64,000 bases of DNA from NCBI GenBank assembly GCA_020635205.1, contig JACKAE010000004.1, positions 1-64,000 of the forward strand, read 5' to 3'. Below are positions 8,143 through 15,978 of the stretch, one piece after another; the stretch's first letter is position 1; each line of letters starts with the position of its first letter. The position numbers and the translations under genes were made by a program. A model generated the notes under the pieces. It ran no database searches and was not told the DNA's origin. It saw only the letters and a program-made list of their open reading frames with translations. The DNA is from Ignavibacteria bacterium (GTDB lineage Bacteria > Bacteroidota > Ignavibacteria > OLB7).

Positions 8143-8159
8143 GAGAAAGATCCGATCAT
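8143..8159 (-). promoter_or_regulatory. Candidate Cascade target site (match to the adjacent guide)
   Basis: On the minus strand this site reads ATGATCGGATCTTTCTC. The guide at 8239-8260 starts ATGATTGGATCTTTCTC: 16 of 17 identical, with the only mismatch at guide position 6. The match begins exactly at the first base after the 8-nt handle and stops after position 17. The 5' flank (PAM position) is ATT, and the flank does not match the handle. AT-rich TTGAAA and TATTATGAT elements overlap or adjoin the site, so bound Cascade could block transcription toward 8092. The PAM preference of this system is unknown. Confidence 0.5.
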
Positions 8160-8180
8160 AATATAATTTTTCAATAATCA

Positions 8181-8216
8181 CTAAAAATGGCGTAAAACTG
8201 TCGTTCTACGCCATTT
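8181..8216 (-). terminator. Intrinsic terminator of the crRNA-like RNA
   Basis: On the minus strand a 14-bp stem (AAATGGCGTAGAAC paired with GTTTTACGCCATTT, one G-U pair) closes on the tetraloop GACA and runs into a tract of five T residues. It lies directly after the second degenerate CRISPR repeat, as expected for a short free-standing guide-RNA gene. The matching A tract on the other side means it could act in both directions. Confidence 0.7.
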
Positions 8217-8238
8217 CGCCCCACTTGTGTGGGGAACT
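8213..8238 (-). repeat. Degenerate type I-E repeat (psi-R2, 3' of guide)
   Basis: Minus-strand sequence AGTTCCCCACACAAGTGGGG then CGAAAT. It has the CCCCAC-ACAA-GTGGGG hairpin (6-bp stem, 4-nt loop) and the AGTT prefix typical of type I-E repeats, but the part corresponding to the 5' handle has diverged and merges into the terminator stem. Confidence 0.55.
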
Positions 8239-8260
8239 TGTAAGAGAAAGATCCAATCAT

Positions 8261-8288
8261 TGGATCATCCCCGAAAGGTCGGGGAAAT
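8261..8288 (-). repeat. Degenerate type I-E repeat (psi-R1, 5' of guide)
   Basis: Minus-strand sequence CATTTCCCCGACCTTTCGGGG followed by handle ATGATCCA. Compared with the E. coli repeat it keeps TTCCCCG, the 6-bp stem (CCCCGA/TCGGGG), the 4-nt loop and a plausible 8-nt handle (GATGATCC-type, against GATAAACC). The two repeats of this unit differ from one another, as in known CreA genes. Confidence 0.55.
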
Positions 8289-8375
8289 GTACACCGAGGA
8301 TTTTCGACGACGTACAATCCCTGTAAAATACTATTGAACATCACAAATCTCTTTTCAAACTGTTCCTGCATCATT

Positions 8376-11297
8376 TCACACCTCGCTATAGTCGATTTCG
8401 TTTTCTGTGAGTTTTTTTCGTTTTTCGATGGTGAGTCCTTCGAGTGGGGTACCCTCGGGAGTGCGGTGATAGGAGGCGGTGAATTGGGGATGCTCAGTTT
8501 TGCCCTCGCTGTCGAGGAGGAGAAATATTTTGTTGTCGAATGGTTTGCGGTCACGCCACCACTGGTTCAATGCTGACATTTCGGGATGCTCATATTCAGG
8601 TGGTTCCAGTGCTCCCCACCAGGGGAAGGAGATAGAGGAGAGGAGGATTGCCTCGTCAAATTTGACAAGTTCTGGGTAGGCTTCGGCGTTGGGTAGCTGT
8701 GTTGCGTTTACCTCTGGCTTACCGAGAAAACAGAGACCTTCACTTCTCTCTTCAAGCAGAACGACGGTTCCTCCACCATGCCCCCTTCGGGTAGTGAGCA
8801 TAATGCGGTTTCCTTGGTCGTCATCTTTGCGTGCGGTCTCCATCTCCAGCCGATCAGTTGGGCCGGGCATCAAGATTTGTTTTGCGTTACCTTCGGCAGC
8901 TTTCTCTTCTGCTAATCTCCTCGATCGAATGGATTCCAATTTATCCGGGCTGACCTTTTGCGCTTCAGCAGTCCACCTCTCTTCGTGGTCGTAGAGAAAT
9001 GCTACGAGGCGACGACAATCGAGGGGCATGAGCCATTCGGGATGTTCTCTGACTAAGAGAGCTGTCCGCGTTAATATCTCTGCATCGTAGACGTAGGCAC
9101 TTGACCCCATTTGCATCTCATATAACTCATCATCAGTCGGCATGAGAACGGTGAGAACTGGAGATGTGTGGCCTTGTCGGATTTCAAGGGGACGTTGGTG
9201 TCGCCACATCCTTCCCAACCGTTGTAGCAGCAGGTCAATTGGAGCCAAATCACTTATCATCGCATCGAAGTCAATATCGACCGATTGCTCGATAACCTGT
9301 GTGGCGATCACAATCATTTTTGTTGGACGCTGACGCTTTTCGTTAGGAGGGCCTAACACTTCAACCAGACTCTCCTCAATCTGATTGCGATCAGGTCTTA
9401 GGAAACGAGAGTGAATTAGTCGAACTTCAATGTCATTTCTGCCAGTCGATTTCAACTGTTCGATAATCAGGTGCCATGCCTCAATGGCTTCCTTTACTGT
9501 GTTGCGAAGCCAGGCAATGGAACCACCTTCCCTAACTAGTGAAAGTGCTCGTGCAACACCAGCTGAGGTTCGCTCTTCGTTCAATACCTGCATTGGGACA
9601 ATTTTGATTGCGCGACTCTCTTCAGGCAGATTCGCTTCGCTCTGAATGGTATACGGTTCAGCGAGGATTCCATCTTTGCAGTGGAGAATCTGCGGATAAG
9701 GATCATCCTCCGGTTTTTTTAATTCTTCTTGATCCGAGGAGTAACCAAACGGCTGCATCAAACCTCGCCGAAGACTTTGTGGAAGTGTTGCTGAAAGCAT
9801 AATAACTTTCACACCCAACGCACTCAGCCAGCGCAACAGGTGCTTTACCAGACTATCCTGGTAGATGTCGTACGCGTGAATCTCATCGCAGAGAACGACC
9901 TTATTTGCCAGTGCAAAAAGCCGCACAAAAGCGTGCTTTACTCGAATCGAGCCGAGGAGTGCTTGGTCAATTGTCCCAACGCCGACAGCCCCGAGCAATG
10001 CCTGTTTTGAAGGTTGAAGCCAGTCGGTAACGATTAACTCAGATGGGGGAGAGTAGTCATCCTGATAGTTCCCTATTCTCGACACAGTTTCTTGGTATTG
10101 TCGCTGCATGGCATAGGTTCTTCTCCTCATGTCTTGATAGCGGTTGTCATAGCGGCTACCTCCGTGAGCCAGAACAACGCTAAGCTGAGATTCATCCTCA
10201 CAAATTGCCTGAGCAAACTCAACGATGCGGTTGAAAAGGGCGTTCGATGAGGCTTGTGTTGGAAGGGCAAAATAGATTCCGTCAGCATGTCCCGCTCCAA
10301 TTGCCTGTGCTGCCAAGTAGAGTGCAATCTCAGTCTTACCCATTCCCATTGGAGCTTCAACAACCACAACTTCACTTCCAGAATCTTTCCCAAATGGAAT
10401 ACTGAGCGAGGCCTCTTGCAGTGGTCTGAGGGGATACTTGCTAAAGATGGAGAAAAGATCCTGGTAGGAGTAGGGAGCTCGTCTGATACCGGGAATTAGT
10501 CCAGCATTCTGCAATTGCCTTTGTCCGACACGTTCGTTTCTGAGATGCCCCAAATATTTTTCAAGGTCTTCATACTTCAGAAGCGGTTTTGTCTCGCTAT
10601 CATAATAGTCGTAGATGGTTGAGTCAGAACCCAACCAATCGCAAGCGGCAGTGAACCCGGCAAGGAGCATGTGGAATGCGTTGTTCTTCGGGGCTTTTGG
10701 TATTTCACTAGACATACCAAACAGAGAAGAAAGTTCATGAATAGCTTGGAGGATGAAGGGACGTTCATCGTAGTATTCCTTGAAAGTTTTGGCGTTATTG
10801 TTTTCAAGTTGCGATGATAGATAGAGTGTTCCGTGGTGACCGGCAGCAACATCAAATGCCTTCCTCCAAGTTCTCCACGTTTTGAACTCTCGTGCAAAAA
10901 GTTCTCGCATAATAATGCCTGTGGCACGCCCATGATCGAAGCCAGTCGATTGAGGATCTCGTTCTACTGCGGTTGTGCCATACCCAACTTCCCACCCATT
11001 ATCTGATTTCGACTGGAAACTCCGGTGGATTTTGCCGAGATCGTGTAGTGCAACAATCGTTACGATAATGCTCTTGAGTAAATCTGGCTCGATCTCTGGA
11101 GCGAACGAGTGAAAGCGAGCTAAGAGGTGCGGGTTCATCGTAAGCCACGTCTCCGCCACATACCCCACATCTACCATGTGGCAAATTGCAGGGTGCATAC
11201 GCCACTCCCAATTCTCGCCATCTTTCTTCTTTGAACGCTCGTTCGTCTTGCCCCAAAGGCGGTAGAGAAGGTCTGTTGTGGTTGTTGATTGATTCAC
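8376..11297 (-). CDS. cas3: Cas3 helicase-nuclease, type I-E
   Basis: The interference nuclease, recruited by Cascade to unwind and degrade target DNA. The 973-residue protein has an N-terminal HD nuclease domain (H35, H85-D86 in ALHDLGK, HHG at 154-156) and a superfamily 2 helicase: Walker A APMGMGKTE around 315-323, DEIH at 471-474, SATLP, LIHSRF, and the motif VI stretch QRLGRMWRH. It is intact. It follows the WYL regulator by 44 bp, so the two are probably co-transcribed. It is separated from cse1 by 1.3 kb holding the crRNA-like unit and the transposase remnant. Confidence 0.96.
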   Translation of the reverse strand: MNQSTTTTDLLYRLWGKTNERSKKKDGENWEWRMHPAICHMVDVGYVAETWLTMNPHLLARFHSFAPEIEPDLLKSIIVTIVALHDLGKIHRSFQSKSDNGWEVGYGTTAVERDPQSTGFDHGRATGIIMRELFAREFKTWRTWRKAFDVAAGHHGTLYLSSQLENNNAKTFKEYYDERPFILQAIHELSSLFGMSSEIPKAPKNNAFHMLLAGFTAACDWLGSDSTIYDYYDSETKPLLKYEDLEKYLGHLRNERVGQRQLQNAGLIPGIRRAPYSYQDLFSIFSKYPLRPLQEASLSIPFGKDSGSEVVVVEAPMGMGKTEIALYLAAQAIGAGHADGIYFALPTQASSNALFNRIVEFAQAICEDESQLSVVLAHGGSRYDNRYQDMRRRTYAMQRQYQETVSRIGNYQDDYSPPSELIVTDWLQPSKQALLGAVGVGTIDQALLGSIRVKHAFVRLFALANKVVLCDEIHAYDIYQDSLVKHLLRWLSALGVKVIMLSATLPQSLRRGLMQPFGYSSDQEELKKPEDDPYPQILHCKDGILAEPYTIQSEANLPEESRAIKIVPMQVLNEERTSAGVARALSLVREGGSIAWLRNTVKEAIEAWHLIIEQLKSTGRNDIEVRLIHSRFLRPDRNQIEESLVEVLGPPNEKRQRPTKMIVIATQVIEQSVDIDFDAMISDLAPIDLLLQRLGRMWRHQRPLEIRQGHTSPVLTVLMPTDDELYEMQMGSSAYVYDAEILTRTALLVREHPEWLMPLDCRRLVAFLYDHEERWTAEAQKVSPDKLESIRSRRLAEEKAAEGNAKQILMPGPTDRLEMETARKDDDQGNRIMLTTRRGHGGGTVVLLEERSEGLCFLGKPEVNATQLPNAEAYPELVKFDEAILLSSISFPWWGALEPPEYEHPEMSALNQWWRDRKPFDNKIFLLLDSEGKTEHPQFTASYHRTPEGTPLEGLTIEKRKKLTENEIDYSEV

Positions 11298-11341
11298 TTT
11301 CTGTCTATCGGTCTGTTCTGTTTTGTTGGTAAGTCTGTAAA

Positions 11342-12325
11342 CTATCGTGCGCTACTTCCATATCTCCCCCAAACCTCCTCACTCTCCTTCCGCATAATCT
11401 CCACCAACTCCTCCGGTTCAAGCACAGTGATTCCTGTGCCCCAACTTTGAGCAAAGCTCCGCATGTCTTCGAGTCCAGTTACGGTAAAGCGGACGATTGC
11501 TCGACCGTCTGGGCGGCTCTCTATTTGTTGTGATGCGTGGTATTGTTTGCGCCGGAAGGCCGTTACGCGGTCAGGTTCGACAAGGAATGTGACGTTGTAA
11601 AGTTTTGCGCCACCAACCCCTCCAAACTGCCCGGCAAAGTGGTCGTGCAGGTCAAATTCCTTTGGTGTGAAAAACTTTCCTGTCCTGTCAATTTTTCTGA
11701 TATCGGCGATTGAGAAGTTCAGGAACTTCCGTTTCAGCCGACACCATGCAACAACCATCCAAGAACCTTTGGGGGCGGCAAATCCATAAGGGTCAATCTC
11801 TCGATCCTTTGTCTCTCGTCCTTTTGCAGTGAAGTAGGTGATTGCGCACGTTTCGTAGGCCTCTACTGCTACCATCAGTTGCTGAAAAACTTCTGGGTCG
11901 AGAAGTGAAGTTGGTGTGTTGCTGAAGTGCCACTGCTCTTTCATCTCCTCAAAATTGTAGAGGTGAAAATCGCCGGGAAGTTCTTTAAGAAGTTTCGCAA
12001 TACCGGAGTGAAGTGGGGAGCCAAGATGTGTTGGGCCAAGTGAGGACTGAGCCGCCTCTGCACCAATAGCGAGGGCAAGCATTTCAGCGTCTGTGAGATT
12101 AACTCGGATTCCTTCCTGCCTGTGCTCTGCTGGAATTGAGTAGAGATTTTTTCGTCCGATTTTCCCAGTGTGTAGTGGGATTCCTTCATCCTGTGCGTTG
12201 CGAACCCACCGTTCTGCGGTACGCTTATCGCATCCAAAGATGTTGACAATTGCATCATAGGTGAGCGACTCACCTCGATGTAGTAGGTCTATAAATTTAT
12301 TATAGCCACTGTCAGAACGAGACAT
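11342..12325 (-). CDS. WYL-domain transcriptional regulator, likely controlling the cas operon
   Basis: DNA-binding regulator with an N-terminal winged helix (LTYDAIVNIFGCDKRTAERW, residues about 15-40) and a WYL ligand-sensing domain (about 140-230: AITYFTAKGRETKDREIDPYGF, MVVAWCRLKRKFLNFSIADI) plus the WCX C-terminal extension. I chose the ATG at 12325, where the product begins MSRSDSGYNKFIDLLHRGES as in relatives; the frame is open to an ATG at 12604, but the extra 93 residues do not look like protein. It lies 44 bp upstream of cas3 on the same strand. WYL proteins next to CRISPR loci are known to control cas expression; the ligand here cannot be read from sequence. Confidence 0.85.
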   Translation of the reverse strand: MSRSDSGYNKFIDLLHRGESLTYDAIVNIFGCDKRTAERWVRNAQDEGIPLHTGKIGRKNLYSIPAEHRQEGIRVNLTDAEMLALAIGAEAAQSSLGPTHLGSPLHSGIAKLLKELPGDFHLYNFEEMKEQWHFSNTPTSLLDPEVFQQLMVAVEAYETCAITYFTAKGRETKDREIDPYGFAAPKGSWMVVAWCRLKRKFLNFSIADIRKIDRTGKFFTPKEFDLHDHFAGQFGGVGGAKLYNVTFLVEPDRVTAFRRKQYHASQQIESRPDGRAIVRFTVTGLEDMRSFAQSWGTGITVLEPEELVEIMRKESEEVWGRYGSSAR

Positions 12326-12784
12326 GAGAGTTCGGGAAATGTTGTTTGAGAACGTAGTATCCAGCCCGTGATGTGTTTGAACAAGATAGGAAAAGGAACT
12401 CTGTTCACCTACTAATTCTTTTGGTGGATATTCTTCCGTATTGCGAAGGATGAAAAAAAGCCAGCATCCACGGTGATCGCGTAGCGAAGAGAAATAATCC
12501 CACTGATACACACTCTGTTCTCTTTTGAGAACACGCAATTCAGTTGAAGCAAGTGGTTCCGAGAGAAGAAAAACCTTGAGTATAAAGGAAGTCCTGTTGC
12601 GCATTATCCTGTGCGTTCATTCACTTCAATATCCGAGTGGTTGAAAGGTAGGAAGGGAGGGGAGCGAAAGCCGACAAATGGTGTCGGAGATAAGAGCAGG
12701 AAGGCTTAGAATTAAAAATTCAAAAGGCAAAATTAAAAATTTAGGATAGGGGTATGAAGTGATGACAGCTTTTTCCCCAATCCC
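12326..12784. other. Intergenic region between the TPR gene and the WYL regulator
   Basis: I see no supported gene. At 12709-12744 it holds one copy of a dispersed AT-rich motif (AATTCAAAAGGCAAAATT). Related copies lie near 31107-31135, 54275-54308, 59405-59440, 59531-59564, 59635-59668 and 62143-62182, usually at gene boundaries. The part nearest 12325 should contain the promoter of the WYL-cas3 unit. Confidence 0.6.
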
Positions 12785-13648
12785 TCACTCTCCTCCTGGT
12801 TTCCACCCTAAGGCTCGGGCAAGTTCTTCGGCTTCGAGGGCTTTTTTGTGGGTGGGGAAGCGGAAGAAGAAGTCGCGAAAGGCTTCGCGAGCTTCGTCGG
12901 TGTTGCCGAGTCCTTGCTTTGCAGTGGCTATTAGGAATAGGGCGTCGGGGGAGTCGGCGTTGAGCGACATGGCGTAGTTGAGCGATTCGAGTGCGTTCTC
13001 GTAGTCGCCAACTAAACATTGGGCTTCGCCAAGTTTTATCCAGGGTTCGGCTGTGAACGGCTGTAGTTCTGCCCAGGCTTGGTAGTGGTCGATAGATTCT
13101 ACTCGCCGCCCAATGCGGTAGAGTAACTCTGCTTTCTGAAAGTGTGCCTGCGCGTTGCGTGGATTGCAGTTGATTGCCGAGTCGAGATAGAGGAGAGCCG
13201 AGTCGTGTTGGTAGACCATGTCGTAGGCTTCGGCGAGAACGGTTAAGGCGCGGACGTAGTGAGGGTCGATCTTGAGAGCGGTGCGGAGTGGAGTTATTGC
13301 CTCTTCTACGAGGCCGTTATTCAAGCGGGCGTCGGCGAGGGCGAATTGTGCCCGTGCTGAGTCAGGAGTGCGGTGTGCTGCAAGTGTAGAGAATTTGAGT
13401 TCGTTCTCAAAATCTCCACGTTTCTTTGTTAGCTCTATCAGGTGCAACCAGGCGTCGAGATCGTTTGAGTCGAGCGAGAGCCTGTGCTGAAGTGAGTCCC
13501 ACGCACGGTCGTCGGCTGTGTAGGATGAGTCGAGCTTACTATATGCTGGCCACTCCTGCCCGAACAGTTCAGCTTGAGAAAAGCAGAGGAGAAGCAGGAC
13601 GAAAACTGCACCGAACGAAACAGGATGTATGGATGGTCGATTGCCCAT
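12785..13648 (-). CDS. Exported tetratricopeptide-repeat protein
   Basis: A signal peptide (VSFGAVFVLLLLCFSQAELFGQ, residues about 10-32) is followed by at least five TPR units with typical spacing, e.g. AITPLRTALKIDPHYVRALTVLAEAYDM, ALLYLDSAINCNPRNAQAHFQKAELL and ALESLNYAMSLNADSPDALFLIATA. About 287 residues, probably periplasmic or outer-membrane associated, acting as a protein-binding scaffold. The ATG at 13648 is preferred over a GTG at 13660. It is divergent from mltG, with about 85 bp between them. No enzymatic function is suggested. Confidence 0.85.
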   Translation of the reverse strand: MGNRPSIHPVSFGAVFVLLLLCFSQAELFGQEWPAYSKLDSSYTADDRAWDSLQHRLSLDSNDLDAWLHLIELTKKRGDFENELKFSTLAAHRTPDSARAQFALADARLNNGLVEEAITPLRTALKIDPHYVRALTVLAEAYDMVYQHDSALLYLDSAINCNPRNAQAHFQKAELLYRIGRRVESIDHYQAWAELQPFTAEPWIKLGEAQCLVGDYENALESLNYAMSLNADSPDALFLIATAKQGLGNTDEAREAFRDFFFRFPTHKKALEAEELARALGWKPGGE

Positions 13649-13732
13649 TGAACTGATCACGATATTATTCCTATTCTTGCAGAAGTCTGTAAGGTATAGA
13701 CTTGGAGCCGATCACTCAAGAACATAGGTGCA

Positions 13733-14743
13733 GTGACACGAAAAATCATAACAGGTTTTCTTGCCCTCTTTATTCTCTTTCTCCTCTTTCTCGGCGTTCG
13801 CTTCTGGCACGATACGTCCTCTGACGAATCAGAGGCCGATGTCGTGATGATTCACATTCCAAAGGGGGCTGGATTTGGGGAGATCATGGATACACTCTCA
13901 AACGCCGGTTTGATCGACGATCAGATTTCCTTCCGGCTTCTTGCCACAGCAATTGGAGCCGACGATGAGCTGAAGAGTGGAAGCTACAAGTTTCAGAGGG
14001 GAATATCGCAAGGACGATTGATTGATGCACTTCGAGAGGGACATTCTTCGCTTCGGGTGAAGGTCACTTTTCCAGAAGGGGTGACAATCAAACGGATTGC
14101 TTCGATTGCCTCGCGTGAGGCTGGAATCGACTCTGCTGAAGTAGTTAGGCTTGCGGCTGATAGGGAGTTCCTGAAGTCGATCGGACTTAATGCCTCAACT
14201 GCCGAAGGGTATCTAATGCCCGACACCTACTTCGTCTACTGGGGGGCTACCGCCGAGTCGTTGCTTCGCGAGATGTCTTCACTCTTCCTGAAGTTCTACG
14301 GTGATGAGCGGAAGAGTAAGGCTGCGAAGGTGAAGCTATCTCCATACGAAGCAATTATTCTCGCCTCGCTGGTGGAGGGAGAAGCTCGGATTGAGAAGGA
14401 TCGACCGATAGTTGCACGGCTCTACCTAAACCGACTTGAGCGGGGAATGAAGCTGGATGCTGACCCGACAATTCAATATATCCTACCAGATGGTCCTCGC
14501 CGCCTTCTCTACGAAGATTTGCGCGTGGAGAGTCCTTACAACACCTATAAGTACAAGGGGCTTCCCCCAACGCCGATCAACAATCCGGGGCGGGCATCTA
14601 TCGAGGCAGTGCTGAATCCTGACAGCAACGACTATATCTTCATGGTCGCGAAGGGGGATGGGAGTGGAGCGCACAAGTTCAGTAAGACAAAGAGCGAACA
14701 CGATCGAGCAGTAGCTGAGTACCGGAAGAGAGTTAGGAATTAA
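13733..14743 (+). CDS. mltG: Endolytic murein transglycosylase MltG
   Basis: Membrane-anchored enzyme that cleaves nascent peptidoglycan strands and is thought to end glycan polymerisation. It has one N-terminal membrane segment (residues about 5-24), a LysM-like region, and the YceG catalytic domain with ILASLVEGEAR (the catalytic Glu lies in this motif), VARLYLNRLERGMKLDADPTIQY, SPYNTYKYKGLPPTPINNPG and FVAKGDGSGAHKFS-like ending. 336 residues, normal for the family. It uses a GTG start at 13733. It runs convergently toward the outer-membrane protein genes at 14775. Confidence 0.95.
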   Translation: MTRKIITGFLALFILFLLFLGVRFWHDTSSDESEADVVMIHIPKGAGFGEIMDTLSNAGLIDDQISFRLLATAIGADDELKSGSYKFQRGISQGRLIDALREGHSSLRVKVTFPEGVTIKRIASIASREAGIDSAEVVRLAADREFLKSIGLNASTAEGYLMPDTYFVYWGATAESLLREMSSLFLKFYGDERKSKAAKVKLSPYEAIILASLVEGEARIEKDRPIVARLYLNRLERGMKLDADPTIQYILPDGPRRLLYEDLRVESPYNTYKYKGLPPTPINNPGRASIEAVLNPDSNDYIFMVAKGDGSGAHKFSKTKSEHDRAVAEYRKRVRN

Positions 14744-14774
14744 GCTCGTTGTATCTCTTCAGGATGAGTTCTCC

Positions 14775-15968
14775 TCAAAACTTCACTCTCGGAGTCAAGA
14801 AAAAGGCGAAGGGATGTTCGAACACTTTCTCATCGCGGAAGAGTCCGTTTGCAACGGCTCGCCCCTCAATCCAAATATGTGAGCTTAGTCTAAGCGTCAA
14901 CTCAGATCGGAGTGCTAAGTCGTTCAGTCCAATTTGGAAGTTCAGGTTCTTATCGATTGAGGTATATCCGATGAGAGCAATCGGGGAGACCCGCCGCACG
15001 TAGCCTTCGTTTAGAATCTCTCCACCAAATTCCCTTAACTCGGTAAACTCTTCAAGGCCGATCCCTGCCTTCAACGAAATTGACCCGACAGTTGGATTGA
15101 AGGAATCTTCCCAAGTCAGTCCACTGCTGAGTGAGTGGATGAAAGTGCGGTCGATTGTTCTGGTTGAGTTGAACGTGCTCTCGGTTGCGTCGGTGAAGCG
15201 GATGCGGGCGGTTAATTGGTTGAAGCGGAGGGCAGCAGATGCCCCGTATCCCGGAACCAGACGACGTTCCGGCAGCGGACCGAAGTTTACTCCTCCAGAG
15301 GCGAAGGGGAAGAGGAGTGAAAACTCCCAGAGTGGTGAAGTACAACCAATCCTTCCCGTTCCATCGAGCCAGAAGTCGAGATTAGATTCAGGAGCACCGA
15401 GAGCAACGAAGGTTTGGAGTTCTGGTGTAATGCGTATATCGAGCCGATCCCAGAGCGACCAGATAACGCGATATTCTCCACGCCAATCCTGATGCCCGAA
15501 GGAGTTCCCAAGGTCGATCCTCCGTCGATTTGCAGTCGGCTCGTTGCGCGAGTTCAACAACTCGTCGTAGAGTTTCTCTCCAAGGGCAATGCGCACATTC
15601 TCCGCTGGAAACAGACGCAACTGACCGAGAGAGAGAAGAAGAATATCCCCACGATTTTCCCCCTCAACAAATTCTCCCCGCACTTGATAAATACTCCGTC
15701 CAGCATGTTGCCGAATATATCGAGTGAAGAGACTGTCTGCACGAATTACGCTGTAGTACCGGAGAAGTGCGGCGGTCAGTTGTTCTTCCAGTTGCTCCGA
15801 GCCAACGTTCCACTCGTAGATTACTCCTCCTTTCGCGCCAGTAGCATTTATGAGAAGGAGTGTTGAGAGTAGCGAACAGAGTAGTAGAATCCGTTTTGGA
15901 TTGAACCCTATCCCTCTGAATTGGACTTTTCCCATCCCTATTGTTGTCGTTGTCCTGAATTCCTTCAC
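14775..15968 (-). CDS. Predicted outer-membrane barrel protein (hypothetical), last gene of the GldLM-like block
   Basis: I do not recognise the family. The protein has about 397 residues: an N-terminal signal segment (ILLLCSLLSTLLLINATGAKG), an N-terminal domain of roughly 110 residues, and a C-terminal part of alternating hydrophobic strands with many aromatic and polar residues, ending in FFLTPRVKF; a terminal aromatic or basic residue after a strand is typical of outer-membrane barrels. The GTG start at 15968 follows the previous stop by 10 bp with a purine-rich GAGGAATCAGGA upstream. It resembles its upstream neighbour in layout, so the two may be paralogues or partners. Confidence 0.6.
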   Translation of the reverse strand: MKEFRTTTTIGMGKVQFRGIGFNPKRILLLCSLLSTLLLINATGAKGGVIYEWNVGSEQLEEQLTAALLRYYSVIRADSLFTRYIRQHAGRSIYQVRGEFVEGENRGDILLLSLGQLRLFPAENVRIALGEKLYDELLNSRNEPTANRRRIDLGNSFGHQDWRGEYRVIWSLWDRLDIRITPELQTFVALGAPESNLDFWLDGTGRIGCTSPLWEFSLLFPFASGGVNFGPLPERRLVPGYGASAALRFNQLTARIRFTDATESTFNSTRTIDRTFIHSLSSGLTWEDSFNPTVGSISLKAGIGLEEFTELREFGGEILNEGYVRRVSPIALIGYTSIDKNLNFQIGLNDLALRSELTLRLSSHIWIEGRAVANGLFRDEKVFEHPFAFFLTPRVKF

Positions 15969-15978
15969 TCCTGATTCC

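Larger units (their letters stand above)
8181..8288 (-). ncRNA. Candidate crRNA-like regulatory RNA (CreA/CreR type): degenerate repeat, 22-nt guide, degenerate repeat, terminator
   Basis: Read on the minus strand, the order is: degenerate repeat (8288-8261), guide (8260-8239), degenerate repeat (8238-8213), intrinsic terminator. Both repeats keep the type I-E hairpin geometry of a 6-bp stem with a 4-nt loop flanked by TTCCCC and GGGG, as in the E. coli repeat. Cleavage after GGGG by Cas6e would leave the 8-nt handle ATGATCCA. The guide is 22 nt, shorter than the usual 32. Upstream, within about 80 bp of the cas3 stop, TTGAAA and TAGTAT elements could form a promoter, but I cannot be sure. 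Known relatives are the CreA antitoxin RNA and the CreR autoregulatory RNA found beside type I cas genes. Alternatively the hairpins are two unrelated REP-like structures. Confidence 0.5.

Noticed and set aside
8171..8554. 127-codon minus-strand ORF overlapping the end of cas3
   Set aside because: Most of it is cas3 sequence in another frame; the rest runs through the degenerate repeats and terminator.
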